Shown: positions 19,193 to 27,844 of the stretch, in pieces
How positions within the stretch are numbered: the first letter of the stretch is position 1
Layout: each line of letters begins with the position of its first letter
NCBI GenBank assembly: GCA_947631985.1
Contig: CANRNK010000010.1
Coordinates: 1-35,055, forward strand
Source: an uncultured Lachnospiraceae bacterium
Lineage (GTDB): Bacteria; Bacillota; Clostridia; Lachnospirales; Lachnospiraceae
Direction: 5' to 3'
DNA length: 35,055 bases
Program-made: the position numbers and the translations under genes
Notes under the pieces: generated by a model
Seen by the model: the letters and a program-made list of their open reading frames with translations, nothing else
Told to the model about the DNA's origin: nothing
Databases searched by the model: none

Positions 19193-19403
19193 AGAAATAT
19201 TATATTCATATTTGCATAAAAATTCAAGACATTTCTTAAATTTTTTTAAAAAATATGAAATTTTTGAAACTGACCCAGGTGCTATTGACTAAAGATTGTT
19301 TAAAGTATAATATCATCATATATTACAAAGCTATTGGTAATCTGGTGTTTCAGTCACGGTACCTATTCACTGTTCTTAGCACAAAAGAAAAGGATGTGAT
19401 ACT

Positions 19404-20192
19404 ATGAAGATTGAAAAAGTGAATGACCATCAAATACGTTGTACCTTAACAAAAGCAGATCTTGCTGATCGGGAACTTAAAATCAGCGAGCTGGCATACG
19501 GAACCGATAAGGCAAAAACATTATTTCGAGATATGATGCAACAGGCTGCTTTTGAATTTGGTTTTGAGGCGGAAGATATCCCACTTATGATAGAGGCTAT
19601 TCCTTTGAATTCAGAGTGTATCGTTCTCATAATTACAAAAGTCGAGGATCCTGAAGAGCTTGATACCAGATTCTCTAAGTTTGCCCCCTCAGTTCACGAC
19701 ACAGATGGAAACCCTGACGAAGCATCGAATGTTGTTTCTGAAGGTGCTGATGATGTTCTCGATTTGTTTAAGAGAATACATGAAAGTAATTTTATAGATG
19801 TTCCTTCCAAAGAAGTAAGTTCTAATTCTTCTACGGATTCTGTAAAAGAAAACGAAATACCTGTAGCAGATGAACTTTTAGAAGAAAAACCAATTTTGGA
19901 TTTGACAAAAGTATATCTGTTAGACACTCTGGATTCTGTGACGAAATTATCCCGCGTTTTAAAATTTTACTATCAAGGTTCCAATTCATTATATAAGAAT
20001 AAACAAACAGGAGCATATACTCTTGTTATATCAAAAAGCGGACATACACCTGAGGAATTCAATAAGATTTGTAATATAATATCTGAATACGCAGCTCCCG
20101 AACGTTTTACACTCGCTGGGGAAGCATATTTAGAAGAGCATTTTGAACCGGTAATTAAAAATACTGCTGTTCAGTCATTTGCTTTAATCTAA
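19404..20192 (+). CDS. mecA: MecA-type adaptor protein
   Basis: MKIEKVNDHQIRCTLTKADLADRELKISELAYGTDKAKTLFRDMMQQAAFEFGFEAEDIPLMIEAIPL...ITKVEDPEELDTRFSKF matches MecA; C-terminal MecA-like half. Confidence 0.93.
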   Translation: MKIEKVNDHQIRCTLTKADLADRELKISELAYGTDKAKTLFRDMMQQAAFEFGFEAEDIPLMIEAIPLNSECIVLIITKVEDPEELDTRFSKFAPSVHDTDGNPDEASNVVSEGADDVLDLFKRIHESNFIDVPSKEVSSNSSTDSVKENEIPVADELLEEKPILDLTKVYLLDTLDSVTKLSRVLKFYYQGSNSLYKNKQTGAYTLVISKSGHTPEEFNKICNIISEYAAPERFTLAGEAYLEEHFEPVIKNTAVQSFALI

Positions 20193-20194
20193 CA

Positions 20195-20225
20195 AAAAAG
20201 GCCGGTAAATCCGGCCTTTTTCTTG
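20195..20225 (+). terminator. Intrinsic terminator after mecA
   Basis: GGCCGG-TAAAT-CCGGCC followed by TTTTT. Confidence 0.9.
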
Positions 20226-20253
20226 TTTAAAGATTATTTTTCATAAACTAGCT

Positions 20254-20445
20254 TTAAAGTGCATTGATTTTTGACATCAATACGTTGACATCCATCCCGT
20301 GAACCATAGCTGCTTCTTCTAACGTTTCTCCTTGCGCAGATGGGCACCCAAGGCAATGCATTCCCGCTTCCATAAGGATTGGAGCAACTGCAGGGTTTGT
20401 TCTAAGCATTTCACCAATTGTCATATCTTTACTAATTGCTGACAT
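20254..20445 (-). CDS. DUF1858 domain protein (hybrid-cluster-associated redox disulfide type)
   Basis: 63 aa; [54 protein letters not shown]. Confidence 0.88.
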   Translation of the reverse strand: MSAISKDMTIGEMLRTNPAVAPILMEAGMHCLGCPSAQGETLEEAAMVHGMDVNVLMSKINAL

Positions 20446-20630
20446 TACCGTTACCTCCTAATTAATTAAATAATAACGAATATAAATTTTTAAAATTCGA
20501 TTTTTAAAGTATATTCCTTTTTCGTGTTTAATGCAACTCGTATGATTCATCTTTTTTACATTGCCCTTCGCATTAGATTTTCACAGTGTTTTCAAATGAT
20601 TTTGTACCCCAAAAAGAACATTCCCATCTA

Positions 20631-20659
20631 TTGACGCTGTTAATTAATTAACATATAAT
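20631..20659 (+). promoter_or_regulatory. pfl promoter with Rex-like palindrome in the spacer
   Basis: TTGACG (20631-20636), 17 bp, TATAAT (20654-20659). Spacer holds the perfect palindrome TGTTAATTAATTAACA (20638-20653), close to the Rex consensus TTGTTAANNNNTTAACAA. Confidence 0.7.
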
Positions 20660-20758
20660 GATTTTTAGTGACAGCTAACAGAAAAAACAATGTAACATCG
20701 TCTTATTTTTGTAAGACATAACAAAACACAATATAATATAAAATAGGAGGCTTTATTA

Positions 20759-22801
20759 ATGAGACCAGAATGGAAAGATTTTGTAGGTGGTAAATGGGAG
20801 CAAGAAATCAATGTCAGAGATTTCATCCAAAAAAACTACACTCCTTATGATGGAGATGATGAATTCCTTGCGGATGCTACCAAAAACACAAATGAGTTAT
20901 GGGCACAAGTAATGGATCTTACAAAAAAGGAAATTGCAGCAGGTGGAGTTCTTGATATGGATACTCACATCGTATCTACAATCTCCTCACATGGCGCTGG
21001 ATACCTAGACAAAAGCAAAGAAACTATTGTTGGTTTCCAGACCGACAAACCTTTCAAACGTTCCATGCAGCCTTACGGTGGTATCCGTATGGCAGAAAAA
21101 GCTTGTTCAGACAATGGATATGAAGTAGACCCTGCAATCAGCGAATTTTTCTCAACACATAGAAAGACACATAACGCAGGCTGTTTTGATGGTTATAATG
21201 ATGATATGAAAGCTTGTCGTTCAAGTCACGTCATCACAGGTCTTCCTGATGCTTATGGACGTGGACGTATCATTGGCGATTACAGACGTATTGCTTTATA
21301 TGGTATTGACAGATTAATCGAAGACAAAATCGAGCAAAAGAATTCTACAGGTCGTGTTATGACTGATGAAGTGATTCGTCTACGCGAAGAAATCTCCGAA
21401 CAAATTGTTGCATTAAAAGAAATGAAAAAAATGGCTACAGCATATGGCTGTGATATTTCTAAACCTGCTGCAAACGTACAGGAAGCAATTCAGTTTACCT
21501 ATTTTGGATATCTTGCTGCAGTAAAAGAACAAAATGGTGCCGCAATGTCACTTGGACGTACCTCAACTTTCATTGATTGTTTTGCAGAAAGAGATCTTGC
21601 AAACGGAACTTTTACGGAAGAACAGGTTCAGGAATTTATTGATCATTTCGTTATGAAGTTAAGATGTATCAAATTTGCACGTACACCTGAATACAATCAG
21701 ATTTTTGCCGGAGATCCTGTTTGGGTTACTGAATCCATCGCAGGTGTTGGTGTTGATGGCCGCCATATGGTAACAAAAATGTCATATCGTTACCTTCATA
21801 CACTGATCAACTTAGGTGCTTCCCCAGAACCAAACCTTACAGTTTTATGGTCAACAAGATTACCAGAAAACTTTAAAAGATTCTGTGCTAAGATTTCTAT
21901 TGCTACTTCTTCTATCCAGTACGAAAATGACGACCTCATGAGAGTGACTCATGGAGATGATTACGGAATCGCATGCTGTGTATCCTCTATGATTATCGGT
22001 AAACAAATGCAGTTCTTCGGAGCTCGCGCAAATCTTGCAAAATGTATGTTGTATGCTTTAAACGGTGGTGTAGATGAAGTTTCACGAAAACAGGTTGGTC
22101 CAAAATATCGTCCCGTAGCCGGAGAAGTTCTTGAATATAACGATGTAATTGGCAAATTTGACGACATGATGGAATGGCTTGCAGATGTTTATGTAAACAC
22201 ATTGAATGTGATTCATTATATGCATGATAAATATTGCTATGAAAGAGCACAGATGGCGTTACATGACAGAGATGTTCTTCGTTATTTTGCAACAGGTATT
22301 GCAGGTCTTTCCGTTGTTACAGATTCCTTATGTGCGATTAAGTATGCATCGGTAAAACCAATCAGAGATGAAGATGGAATTATTATCGATTTTGAAACAA
22401 CAGGTGATTTTCCAAAATACGGTAATGATGATGATCGTGCTGACCAGATTGCACATGATCTTGTATCTAAATTCATGAAGATGATTAGAAGACATCACAC
22501 ATACAGAAACGGATTCCCTACTATGTCAGTTCTTACCATTACTTCAAACGTAACTTATGGTAAAGCTACAGGTAACACACCAGATGGTCGTGTAAAAGGT
22601 CAGCCATTCGCACCAGGTGCAAACCCAATGCACGGACGTGATACACACGGTGCTATCGCTTCTCTTGCTTCTGTAACAAAGCTTCCTTTCCAGGATGCAC
22701 AGGATGGTATTTCTAATACCTTTACAATTATCCCAGGTGCTCTCGGAAAAGATGATCAGGTATTTGCAGGCGATCTTGATATCGAATTAGACTTAAACTA
22801 A
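20759..22801 (+). CDS. Pyruvate formate-lyase catalytic core lacking the glycyl-radical C-terminal domain
   Basis: 680 aa; catalytic Cys pair in [28 protein letters not shown]; ends ...[30 protein letters not shown], before the glycyl-radical segment. Confidence 0.95.
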   Translation: MRPEWKDFVGGKWEQEINVRDFIQKNYTPYDGDDEFLADATKNTNELWAQVMDLTKKEIAAGGVLDMDTHIVSTISSHGAGYLDKSKETIVGFQTDKPFKRSMQPYGGIRMAEKACSDNGYEVDPAISEFFSTHRKTHNAGCFDGYNDDMKACRSSHVITGLPDAYGRGRIIGDYRRIALYGIDRLIEDKIEQKNSTGRVMTDEVIRLREEISEQIVALKEMKKMATAYGCDISKPAANVQEAIQFTYFGYLAAVKEQNGAAMSLGRTSTFIDCFAERDLANGTFTEEQVQEFIDHFVMKLRCIKFARTPEYNQIFAGDPVWVTESIAGVGVDGRHMVTKMSYRYLHTLINLGASPEPNLTVLWSTRLPENFKRFCAKISIATSSIQYENDDLMRVTHGDDYGIACCVSSMIIGKQMQFFGARANLAKCMLYALNGGVDEVSRKQVGPKYRPVAGEVLEYNDVIGKFDDMMEWLADVYVNTLNVIHYMHDKYCYERAQMALHDRDVLRYFATGIAGLSVVTDSLCAIKYASVKPIRDEDGIIIDFETTGDFPKYGNDDDRADQIAHDLVSKFMKMIRRHHTYRNGFPTMSVLTITSNVTYGKATGNTPDGRVKGQPFAPGANPMHGRDTHGAIASLASVTKLPFQDAQDGISNTFTIIPGALGKDDQVFAGDLDIELDLN

Positions 22802-22854
22802 TCTACTTGTAACTAACAACTATTTTTCTTTCCCCCAGAATAGGATGGTGCTGT

Positions 22855-23058
22855 ATGGATCAAAAAAATATGATTGATGATTTGGTAGCAATGCTTGATG
22901 CAGGAATTTCCAAAGGAGTAGGTCATGTTAATGTGGATTTCGACGATACATTGAATGAGTCTAAATCGGTTCAGACAATGGGATGTACTGATTGTTCCAG
23001 AACTCCAACAGCATGTAGTATTCCTACTCTTCAACAAGGGTTAGACGATTATCGATAA
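22855..23058 (+). CDS. Small glycyl-radical-domain-like protein with Cys-containing tail and no radical glycine motif
   Basis: 67 aa [76 protein letters not shown]; resembles [23 protein letters not shown] of the next gene. Confidence 0.75.
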   Translation: MDQKNMIDDLVAMLDAGISKGVGHVNVDFDDTLNESKSVQTMGCTDCSRTPTACSIPTLQQGLDDYR

Positions 23059-23078
23059 AAATTATAGGAGGTAATACT

Positions 23079-23324
23079 ATGTCACAGACAAGCCAAGCAC
23101 AGATAGATAATTTAGTATCATTATTAGATGGATATGCAACAAAAGGTGGCCACCACTTAAATGTTAATGTATTAAACAGAGATATGTTATTAGATGCACA
23201 GCAGCATCCCGAAAACTATCCTCAGCTTACAATTCGTGTATCTGGATATGCTGTTAACTTTGTTAAATTGACTAAGGAACAGCAGAATGATGTTATCAAC
23301 CGTACTTTTCACGAAACAATCTAA
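23079..23324 (+). CDS. Stand-alone glycyl-radical domain of pyruvate formate-lyase (GrcA/YfiD-like)
   Basis: 81 aa; [32 protein letters not shown] identical in layout to the PFL C-terminus; own SD AGGAGGT. Confidence 0.95.
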   Translation: MSQTSQAQIDNLVSLLDGYATKGGHHLNVNVLNRDMLLDAQQHPENYPQLTIRVSGYAVNFVKLTKEQQNDVINRTFHETI

Positions 23325-23346
23325 GTATCGAATAAGAAGCTTTTCA

Positions 23347-23378
23347 CTCCAGGCATAAATTTGCCTGGAGTTTTTTTT
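23347..23378 (+). terminator. Intrinsic terminator closing the split pfl operon
   Basis: CTCCAGGC-ATAAATTT-GCCTGGAG followed by T8. Confidence 0.93.
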
Positions 23379-23388
23379 ATAAAATTAC

Positions 23389-23466
23389 TTGACCTGTCGT
23401 AGTAATCATGCTATATTAATACTACGCCAGACGTAGTATGATTGTCGTAGTACATCTGTCGTAGTA
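23389..23466 (+). promoter_or_regulatory. padR promoter overlapped by TGTCGTAGTA repeats (operator array)
   Basis: TTGACC-N17-TATATT (23389-23417). TGTCGTAGTA at 23395, 23443, 23457; palindrome ACTACG-CCAGA-CGTAGT at 23421-23437. Confidence 0.75.
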
Positions 23467-23486
23467 GTTAGAAAGGGGGTTTTGCA

Positions 23487-23813
23487 TTGATCAGTAGTGA
23501 CATCATAAGAGGCTATAACGATACCATGATCCTCTATTTATTACTCCAAGGTGATTCTTATGGATATGAAATCTCTAAGAATATCAAAGAGCAAACAGAA
23601 GAAAAGTATATCATTAAAGAGACAACTCTCTACTCAGCATTTACCAGACTTGAAAAAAATGGGTATATCTCCTCCTATTATAGTGATGAGACAAATGGAA
23701 AGCGCCGAACCTACTATAAGTTAACCGATGAGGGGTTACTTTATTACAAAGAAAAGTGTCAGGAATGGCAACTAACAAAAATCGTTGTTGATAAATTTAT
23801 AAAGGAGATGTGA
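23487..23813 (+). CDS. PadR-family transcriptional regulator
   Basis: LYLLLQGDSYGYEISKNIKEQTEEKYIIKETTLYSAFTRLEKNGYISSYYSDETNGKRRTYYKLTDEG; TTG start after GAAAGGGGG. Confidence 0.93.
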   Translation: MISSDIIRGYNDTMILYLLLQGDSYGYEISKNIKEQTEEKYIIKETTLYSAFTRLEKNGYISSYYSDETNGKRRTYYKLTDEGLLYYKEKCQEWQLTKIVVDKFIKEM

Positions 23814-24784
23814 ATATGAATACAATCATTAACTATCTGGAGAATATGTTTGCAGGCATGCCACAAACGGCAGAACTCATTAAATTAAAAGAAGATCTTC
23901 TTAGTAGCATGGAAGACAAATACAATGAATTGAAAAAAAACGGTAAAAGTGAAAACGAAGCGATTGGTGTTGTTATTTCAGAATTTGGAAATATCGACGA
24001 ATTAGTAAGAGAATTAAATATAGAAATGTCCTCTACTTCAGCACAGAAGTCTGCTCCTGTTATCAGTAAAGCAGAAGTGAATAAAATCATTCATGATAAG
24101 AAGTTTTTTGGAACTTTAATTGCTCTCGGTGTTTTTTTATGTATTATTGCTCCTGCGATTTTCATACTTGGTGTTTCTTTTTTCAGCCTACGCATGCCCG
24201 AGGATGCTGCTGCAACCCTTTTTCTTTTTCCACTTTTTATCTTAATTGCAATTGCCGTAGGACTCTTTATTTATAGCGGAATCCATCTCGATCAATATAA
24301 GTACCTCGAAAAGCCGTTTGTTCTTGATTTTTCACTAGCCGAAATCATTCGACAAAAAAAACTTTCTTTCCTTCCTGTTTTTACGCTTGAAATCGTAGTT
24401 GGAGTTGTACTATGCATTCTCTCTCCACTTGTGCTTATTTCCTTCCAGGTATTTTTAACAGATTCAGAACCTTACAGTGCAATAGGAGTTTTTGCCTTAT
24501 TACTACTCGTTGCAACTGCAGTTTTGTTATTTATACATGCGGGCGTAACAATGGATTGTTATAAGGAACTACTTCAGGAAGATGAATTTTCGAGAGAAAA
24601 AAAAGAAGATAAGCTAATTGGTGCCGTTGCCTCTATCGTCTGGCCTCTTACAACAGTCGGTTATCTTTTATGGAGTTTTTTATCTGGTGACTGGCACATT
24701 ACATGGATTGTATGGCCTATCATGGGTATTTTGTTTGGTGGTTTCTCCGGAATTGTTGCCTCTATAAGAGGCGAGTCTCGGTAA
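23810..24784 (+). CDS. Multi-TM protein with permease-prefix/DUF1700-like N-terminus
   Basis: N-terminal helical LKEDLLSSMEDKYNELKKNGKSENEAIGVVISEFGNIDELVREL, then several TM helices; overlaps padR by 4 bp. Confidence 0.82.
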   Translation: MNMNTIINYLENMFAGMPQTAELIKLKEDLLSSMEDKYNELKKNGKSENEAIGVVISEFGNIDELVRELNIEMSSTSAQKSAPVISKAEVNKIIHDKKFFGTLIALGVFLCIIAPAIFILGVSFFSLRMPEDAAATLFLFPLFILIAIAVGLFIYSGIHLDQYKYLEKPFVLDFSLAEIIRQKKLSFLPVFTLEIVVGVVLCILSPLVLISFQVFLTDSEPYSAIGVFALLLLVATAVLLFIHAGVTMDCYKELLQEDEFSREKKEDKLIGAVASIVWPLTTVGYLLWSFLSGDWHITWIVWPIMGILFGGFSGIVASIRGESR

Positions 24785-24839
24785 CCCGGCTGTACCCATA
24801 CGTGTATGTACTAAATCAAATACATTACCTGCTAACAGA

Positions 24840-24868
24840 TTGAATTCTCTCTCCACAAATAGTATACT
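24840..24868 (+). promoter_or_regulatory. Promoter for the PFL-activating enzyme gene
   Basis: TTGAAT (24840-24845), 17 bp, TATACT (24863-24868). Confidence 0.6.
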
Positions 24869-24906
24869 AAGCATGCAGGCAACTGCCTTTGATTGGAGGT
24901 TATATT

Positions 24907-25677
24907 ATGAGTGGAAGAATTCATTCGATAGAGAGTTTTGGTACCGTGGATGGTCCTGGCGTAAGACTTGTTGTTTTTTTACAGGGTTGTCCCATGAGAT
25001 GTGCCTATTGTCACAATCCCGACACCTGGGACCTTAAAGGTGGAAAAAAGGTTGAAGTCTCACGAATCATAAAAGATTTTGAACGTAATAGAGGTTTTTA
25101 TCGTGGTGGTGGAATCACTGTAACTGGTGGTGAACCTCTTCTTCAGGTTGATTTTTTGATTGAATTATTTCTCGAATGCAAGAAGCATGAAATACATACC
25201 TGCATCGACACTTCAGGGATTACTTATAAGCCCGAAAATATTGAATACATAGAAAAACTTGACCGTTTACTAGAGTTGACTGACCTCGTCATGCTGGATA
25301 TTAAACATATTGATCCCGAGAAGCATCTCCATCTTACCGGTCAGCCAAACGAAGGAATTCTCGCTTTTGCTTACTATCTAAGTAATAAAAATATACCCGT
25401 CTGGATAAGGCATGTTGTAGTTCCAGGCTTAACCGATGATGAAGAATATCTGTTTCAACTTGGTTACTTTATTGGTGATCTAAAAAATGTAAAAGCCCTG
25501 GATGTTCTCCCTTACCACTCCATGGGAAGGGCAAAATACGAAATGCTTGGCATCGATTATAAACTCAAGTTCGTTCCTGATATGGACAAAAGAGAAGTCG
25601 TCGACAAAAAAAAGTCCATCCTGGAAGGAATTAAGAAACGTCGACTTGAGCTCCGATCTCAAGAAGGTTCTAATTAG
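24907..25677 (+). CDS. pflA: Pyruvate formate-lyase activating enzyme (radical SAM)
   Basis: MSGRIHSIESFGTVDGPGVRLVVFLQGCPMRCAYCHNPDTW (CxxxCxxC); ATG at 24907 after TGGAGG. Confidence 0.96.
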   Translation: MSGRIHSIESFGTVDGPGVRLVVFLQGCPMRCAYCHNPDTWDLKGGKKVEVSRIIKDFERNRGFYRGGGITVTGGEPLLQVDFLIELFLECKKHEIHTCIDTSGITYKPENIEYIEKLDRLLELTDLVMLDIKHIDPEKHLHLTGQPNEGILAFAYYLSNKNIPVWIRHVVVPGLTDDEEYLFQLGYFIGDLKNVKALDVLPYHSMGRAKYEMLGIDYKLKFVPDMDKREVVDKKKSILEGIKKRRLELRSQEGSN

Positions 25678-25802
25678 GTTCTCTTCAAAAATAATCTGTG
25701 TTTCATCCTTGTTTTACTTGTATTCAGTCTCCAATTGTATTAAAATAATTTTAGTTACGAAAGTAAATTCGTAAACCGCAATATAAAAAGGAGGACTATA
25801 TT

Positions 25803-25973
25803 ATGGCATATGTAATCAGTGACGCTTGTGTTAGCTGTGGAGCTTGTGAACCACAATGTCCAGTAGGCGCTATCAGCCAGGGCGATACACAATATGAAAT
25901 TAACGCAGATTCCTGCATCAGCTGTGGAGCATGCGCAGGTGTTTGCCCAACTGGAGCTATTTCAGAAGAATAA
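25803..25973 (+). CDS. 2[4Fe-4S] ferredoxin
   Basis: 56 aa, below the ORF-track cutoff: MAYVISDACVSCGACEPQCPVGAISQGDTQYEINADSCISCGACAGVCPTGAISEE; two CxxCxxCxxxCP motifs, SD AGGAGG. Confidence 0.95.
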   Translation: MAYVISDACVSCGACEPQCPVGAISQGDTQYEINADSCISCGACAGVCPTGAISEE

Positions 25974-25980
25974 GAACAAC

Positions 25981-26008
25981 AAAAAAAGACACTCGCGTGT
26001 CTTTTTTT
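25981..26008. terminator. Bidirectional terminator between ferredoxin and dnaB
   Basis: AAAAAAAGACAC-TCGC-GTGTCTTTTTTT between convergent genes. Confidence 0.92.
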
Positions 26009-26044
26009 ATTGGGCAGATAAATCCTGTTATCAAGTCAACTTAT

Positions 26045-27382
26045 TTATTTTTGCATATTTGCAAACTTCGTATAGTCCGGAAGCCATACAAGGTTAATCG
26101 TTCCAATTGGACCATTTCTCTGTTTTGCAATAATTACTTCTGCTATGTTTTTCATTTCTGTGTCTTTGTTGTAGTAATCATCACGATAGAGGAACATTAC
26201 AACATCGGCATCCTGTTCGATTGCTCCTGATTCCCTAAGATCAGAAAGCATAGGCCTGTGATCAGGTCTCTGCTCTACTGCACGGCTTAACTGTGACAGT
26301 GCAACAACAGGTACGCTAAGTTCCCTTGCAAGTGATTTTAGTGACCTGGAAATATCAGAGATTTCCTGTTGCCTGGATTCTGTTCTTCCACTTCCAGACA
26401 TTAACTGCAGGTAATCAATCACAATAATACTTAAGTTATGCTCTAATTTGTACTTTCTGCACTTAGAACGCAGTTCAGAAATACTAATTCCAGGCGTATC
26501 ATCAATGATTAGATTTGACTTCCCAATTACTCCAGCACTCTCAATCAATTTTTCCCATTCTGCATCCGAAAGGTTTCCAGTACGGATATGTTGCGAATCA
26601 ACTTTTGACTCCAGAGAGAACAGTCTATTAACCAACTGTTCTTTTGACATTTCCAGACTAAACACTGCTACTGTTTTCTTTTGGTGAAATGCCATATACT
26701 GCGCGATATTTAAAACAAATGCCGTCTTACCCATGGAGGGTCTTGCTGCAATCAAAATCAGATCAGAAGGTTGAAATCCAGCCGTTCTGTAATCAAGATC
26801 AATAAATCCTGTGGCCAGTCCAGTTACTGCCCCTTTATTTTTAGATGCCTGCTCAATTTTATCCATGGCATTCATAACAACCTGCCTAATCGGAACAAAG
26901 TCACCTGTATTTCTCTTTTGCACAAGTTCAAAGGTTCTTTTTTCTGTTTCTTCCAGAATCACTTCCAGAGACTCTTTTCCAACGTAGCAGGTGTTTGCAA
27001 TCTCTTCATTCAGTCTGATTAGCTTACGTAATGTGGATTTTTCAGCTACGATCCCAGCATAATACTTTATGTTGGCGGAGGTTGGAACCGCAGTGAGTAA
27101 TTCTCTTACAAATTCAAGGCTACTCACTTCGGGTGATGCCTCTTTTTCTTTCAGCCTATTCTGAAGCGTTACTACATCTACAGGTTTCCCCTCATCATTT
27201 AACTCAACCATTGCCTGAAATAGAAGTGCATATTGTTTACTGTAAAAATCTTCATCCTGAACAATTTCACTTGCTGATACAATTGCGTCCCGATCCATAA
27301 TCATCGATCCAATTACTGACTGTTCTGCTTCCAGGCTATGTGGAAGTACTCTTTTTAATATTGATTCTTCAACCGTTGCCAT
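26045..27382 (-). CDS. dnaB: Replicative DNA helicase DnaB
   Basis: PHSLEAEQSVIGSMIMDRDAI, LILIAARPSMGKTAFVLNIAQ, VFSLEMSKEQLVNRL, IVIDYLQLMSGSG, LSQLSRAVEQRPDHRPMLSDLRESGAIEQDADVVMFLYRDDYY. Confidence 0.98.
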   Translation of the reverse strand: MATVEESILKRVLPHSLEAEQSVIGSMIMDRDAIVSASEIVQDEDFYSKQYALLFQAMVELNDEGKPVDVVTLQNRLKEKEASPEVSSLEFVRELLTAVPTSANIKYYAGIVAEKSTLRKLIRLNEEIANTCYVGKESLEVILEETEKRTFELVQKRNTGDFVPIRQVVMNAMDKIEQASKNKGAVTGLATGFIDLDYRTAGFQPSDLILIAARPSMGKTAFVLNIAQYMAFHQKKTVAVFSLEMSKEQLVNRLFSLESKVDSQHIRTGNLSDAEWEKLIESAGVIGKSNLIIDDTPGISISELRSKCRKYKLEHNLSIIVIDYLQLMSGSGRTESRQQEISDISRSLKSLARELSVPVVALSQLSRAVEQRPDHRPMLSDLRESGAIEQDADVVMFLYRDDYYNKDTEMKNIAEVIIAKQRNGPIGTINLVWLPDYTKFANMQK

Positions 27383-27394
27383 GGAACTCCTCCG

Positions 27395-27844
27395 TTATTT
27401 TTCCTCTTGAACCTTCACTTTTAGAGAAGCTGTGACCTGTGGATGAAGTTTAACGCCTACCTCATAGACTCCAAAGTTCTTAATTGCTTCTGACAATACT
27501 ACTTTTTTCTTGTCAAGCTCTATTCCATGCTGAAGCTGTGCTTCGCGCACTATTTCCTTCGAAGAGACCGAACCAAACGTTTTCCCACCTTCGCCTGATT
27601 TTATAGAAACATCTATTACAAGTTCTGAAAGTCTGTCTGCAAATTGTTTCGCTTCCTCTAATTGTTCTGCTGCCAGTTTTTCTGCGTGCGCCTGTTTTAG
27701 CTTAAGGTCATTTAAGTTCTTTGTACTTGCCTCAAGACCAAGTTTCTTCGGTAATACAAAGTTTCTTGCATATCCGTCGTTCACTTCAATAATCTGACCT
27801 TTTTTCCCTAATGTTTTCACATCTTCTAATAATATAACTTTCAT
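27395..27844 (-). CDS. rplI: 50S ribosomal protein L9
   Basis: [40 protein letters not shown]. Confidence 0.98.
   Translation of the reverse strand: MKVILLEDVKTLGKKGQIIEVNDGYARNFVLPKKLGLEASTKNLNDLKLKQAHAEKLAAEQLEEAKQFADRLSELVIDVSIKSGEGGKTFGSVSSKEIVREAQLQHGIELDKKKVVLSEAIKNFGVYEVGVKLHPQVTASLKVKVQEEK

Noticed and set aside
22780-23100. The split pfl might be a simple frameshift or premature stop in one long gene
   Set aside because: The core ends in its own short tail, about 50 nt of non-coding spacer follows, and both downstream ORFs have separate SD sequences and starts. One base change would not join them, although read-level checking is still advised.
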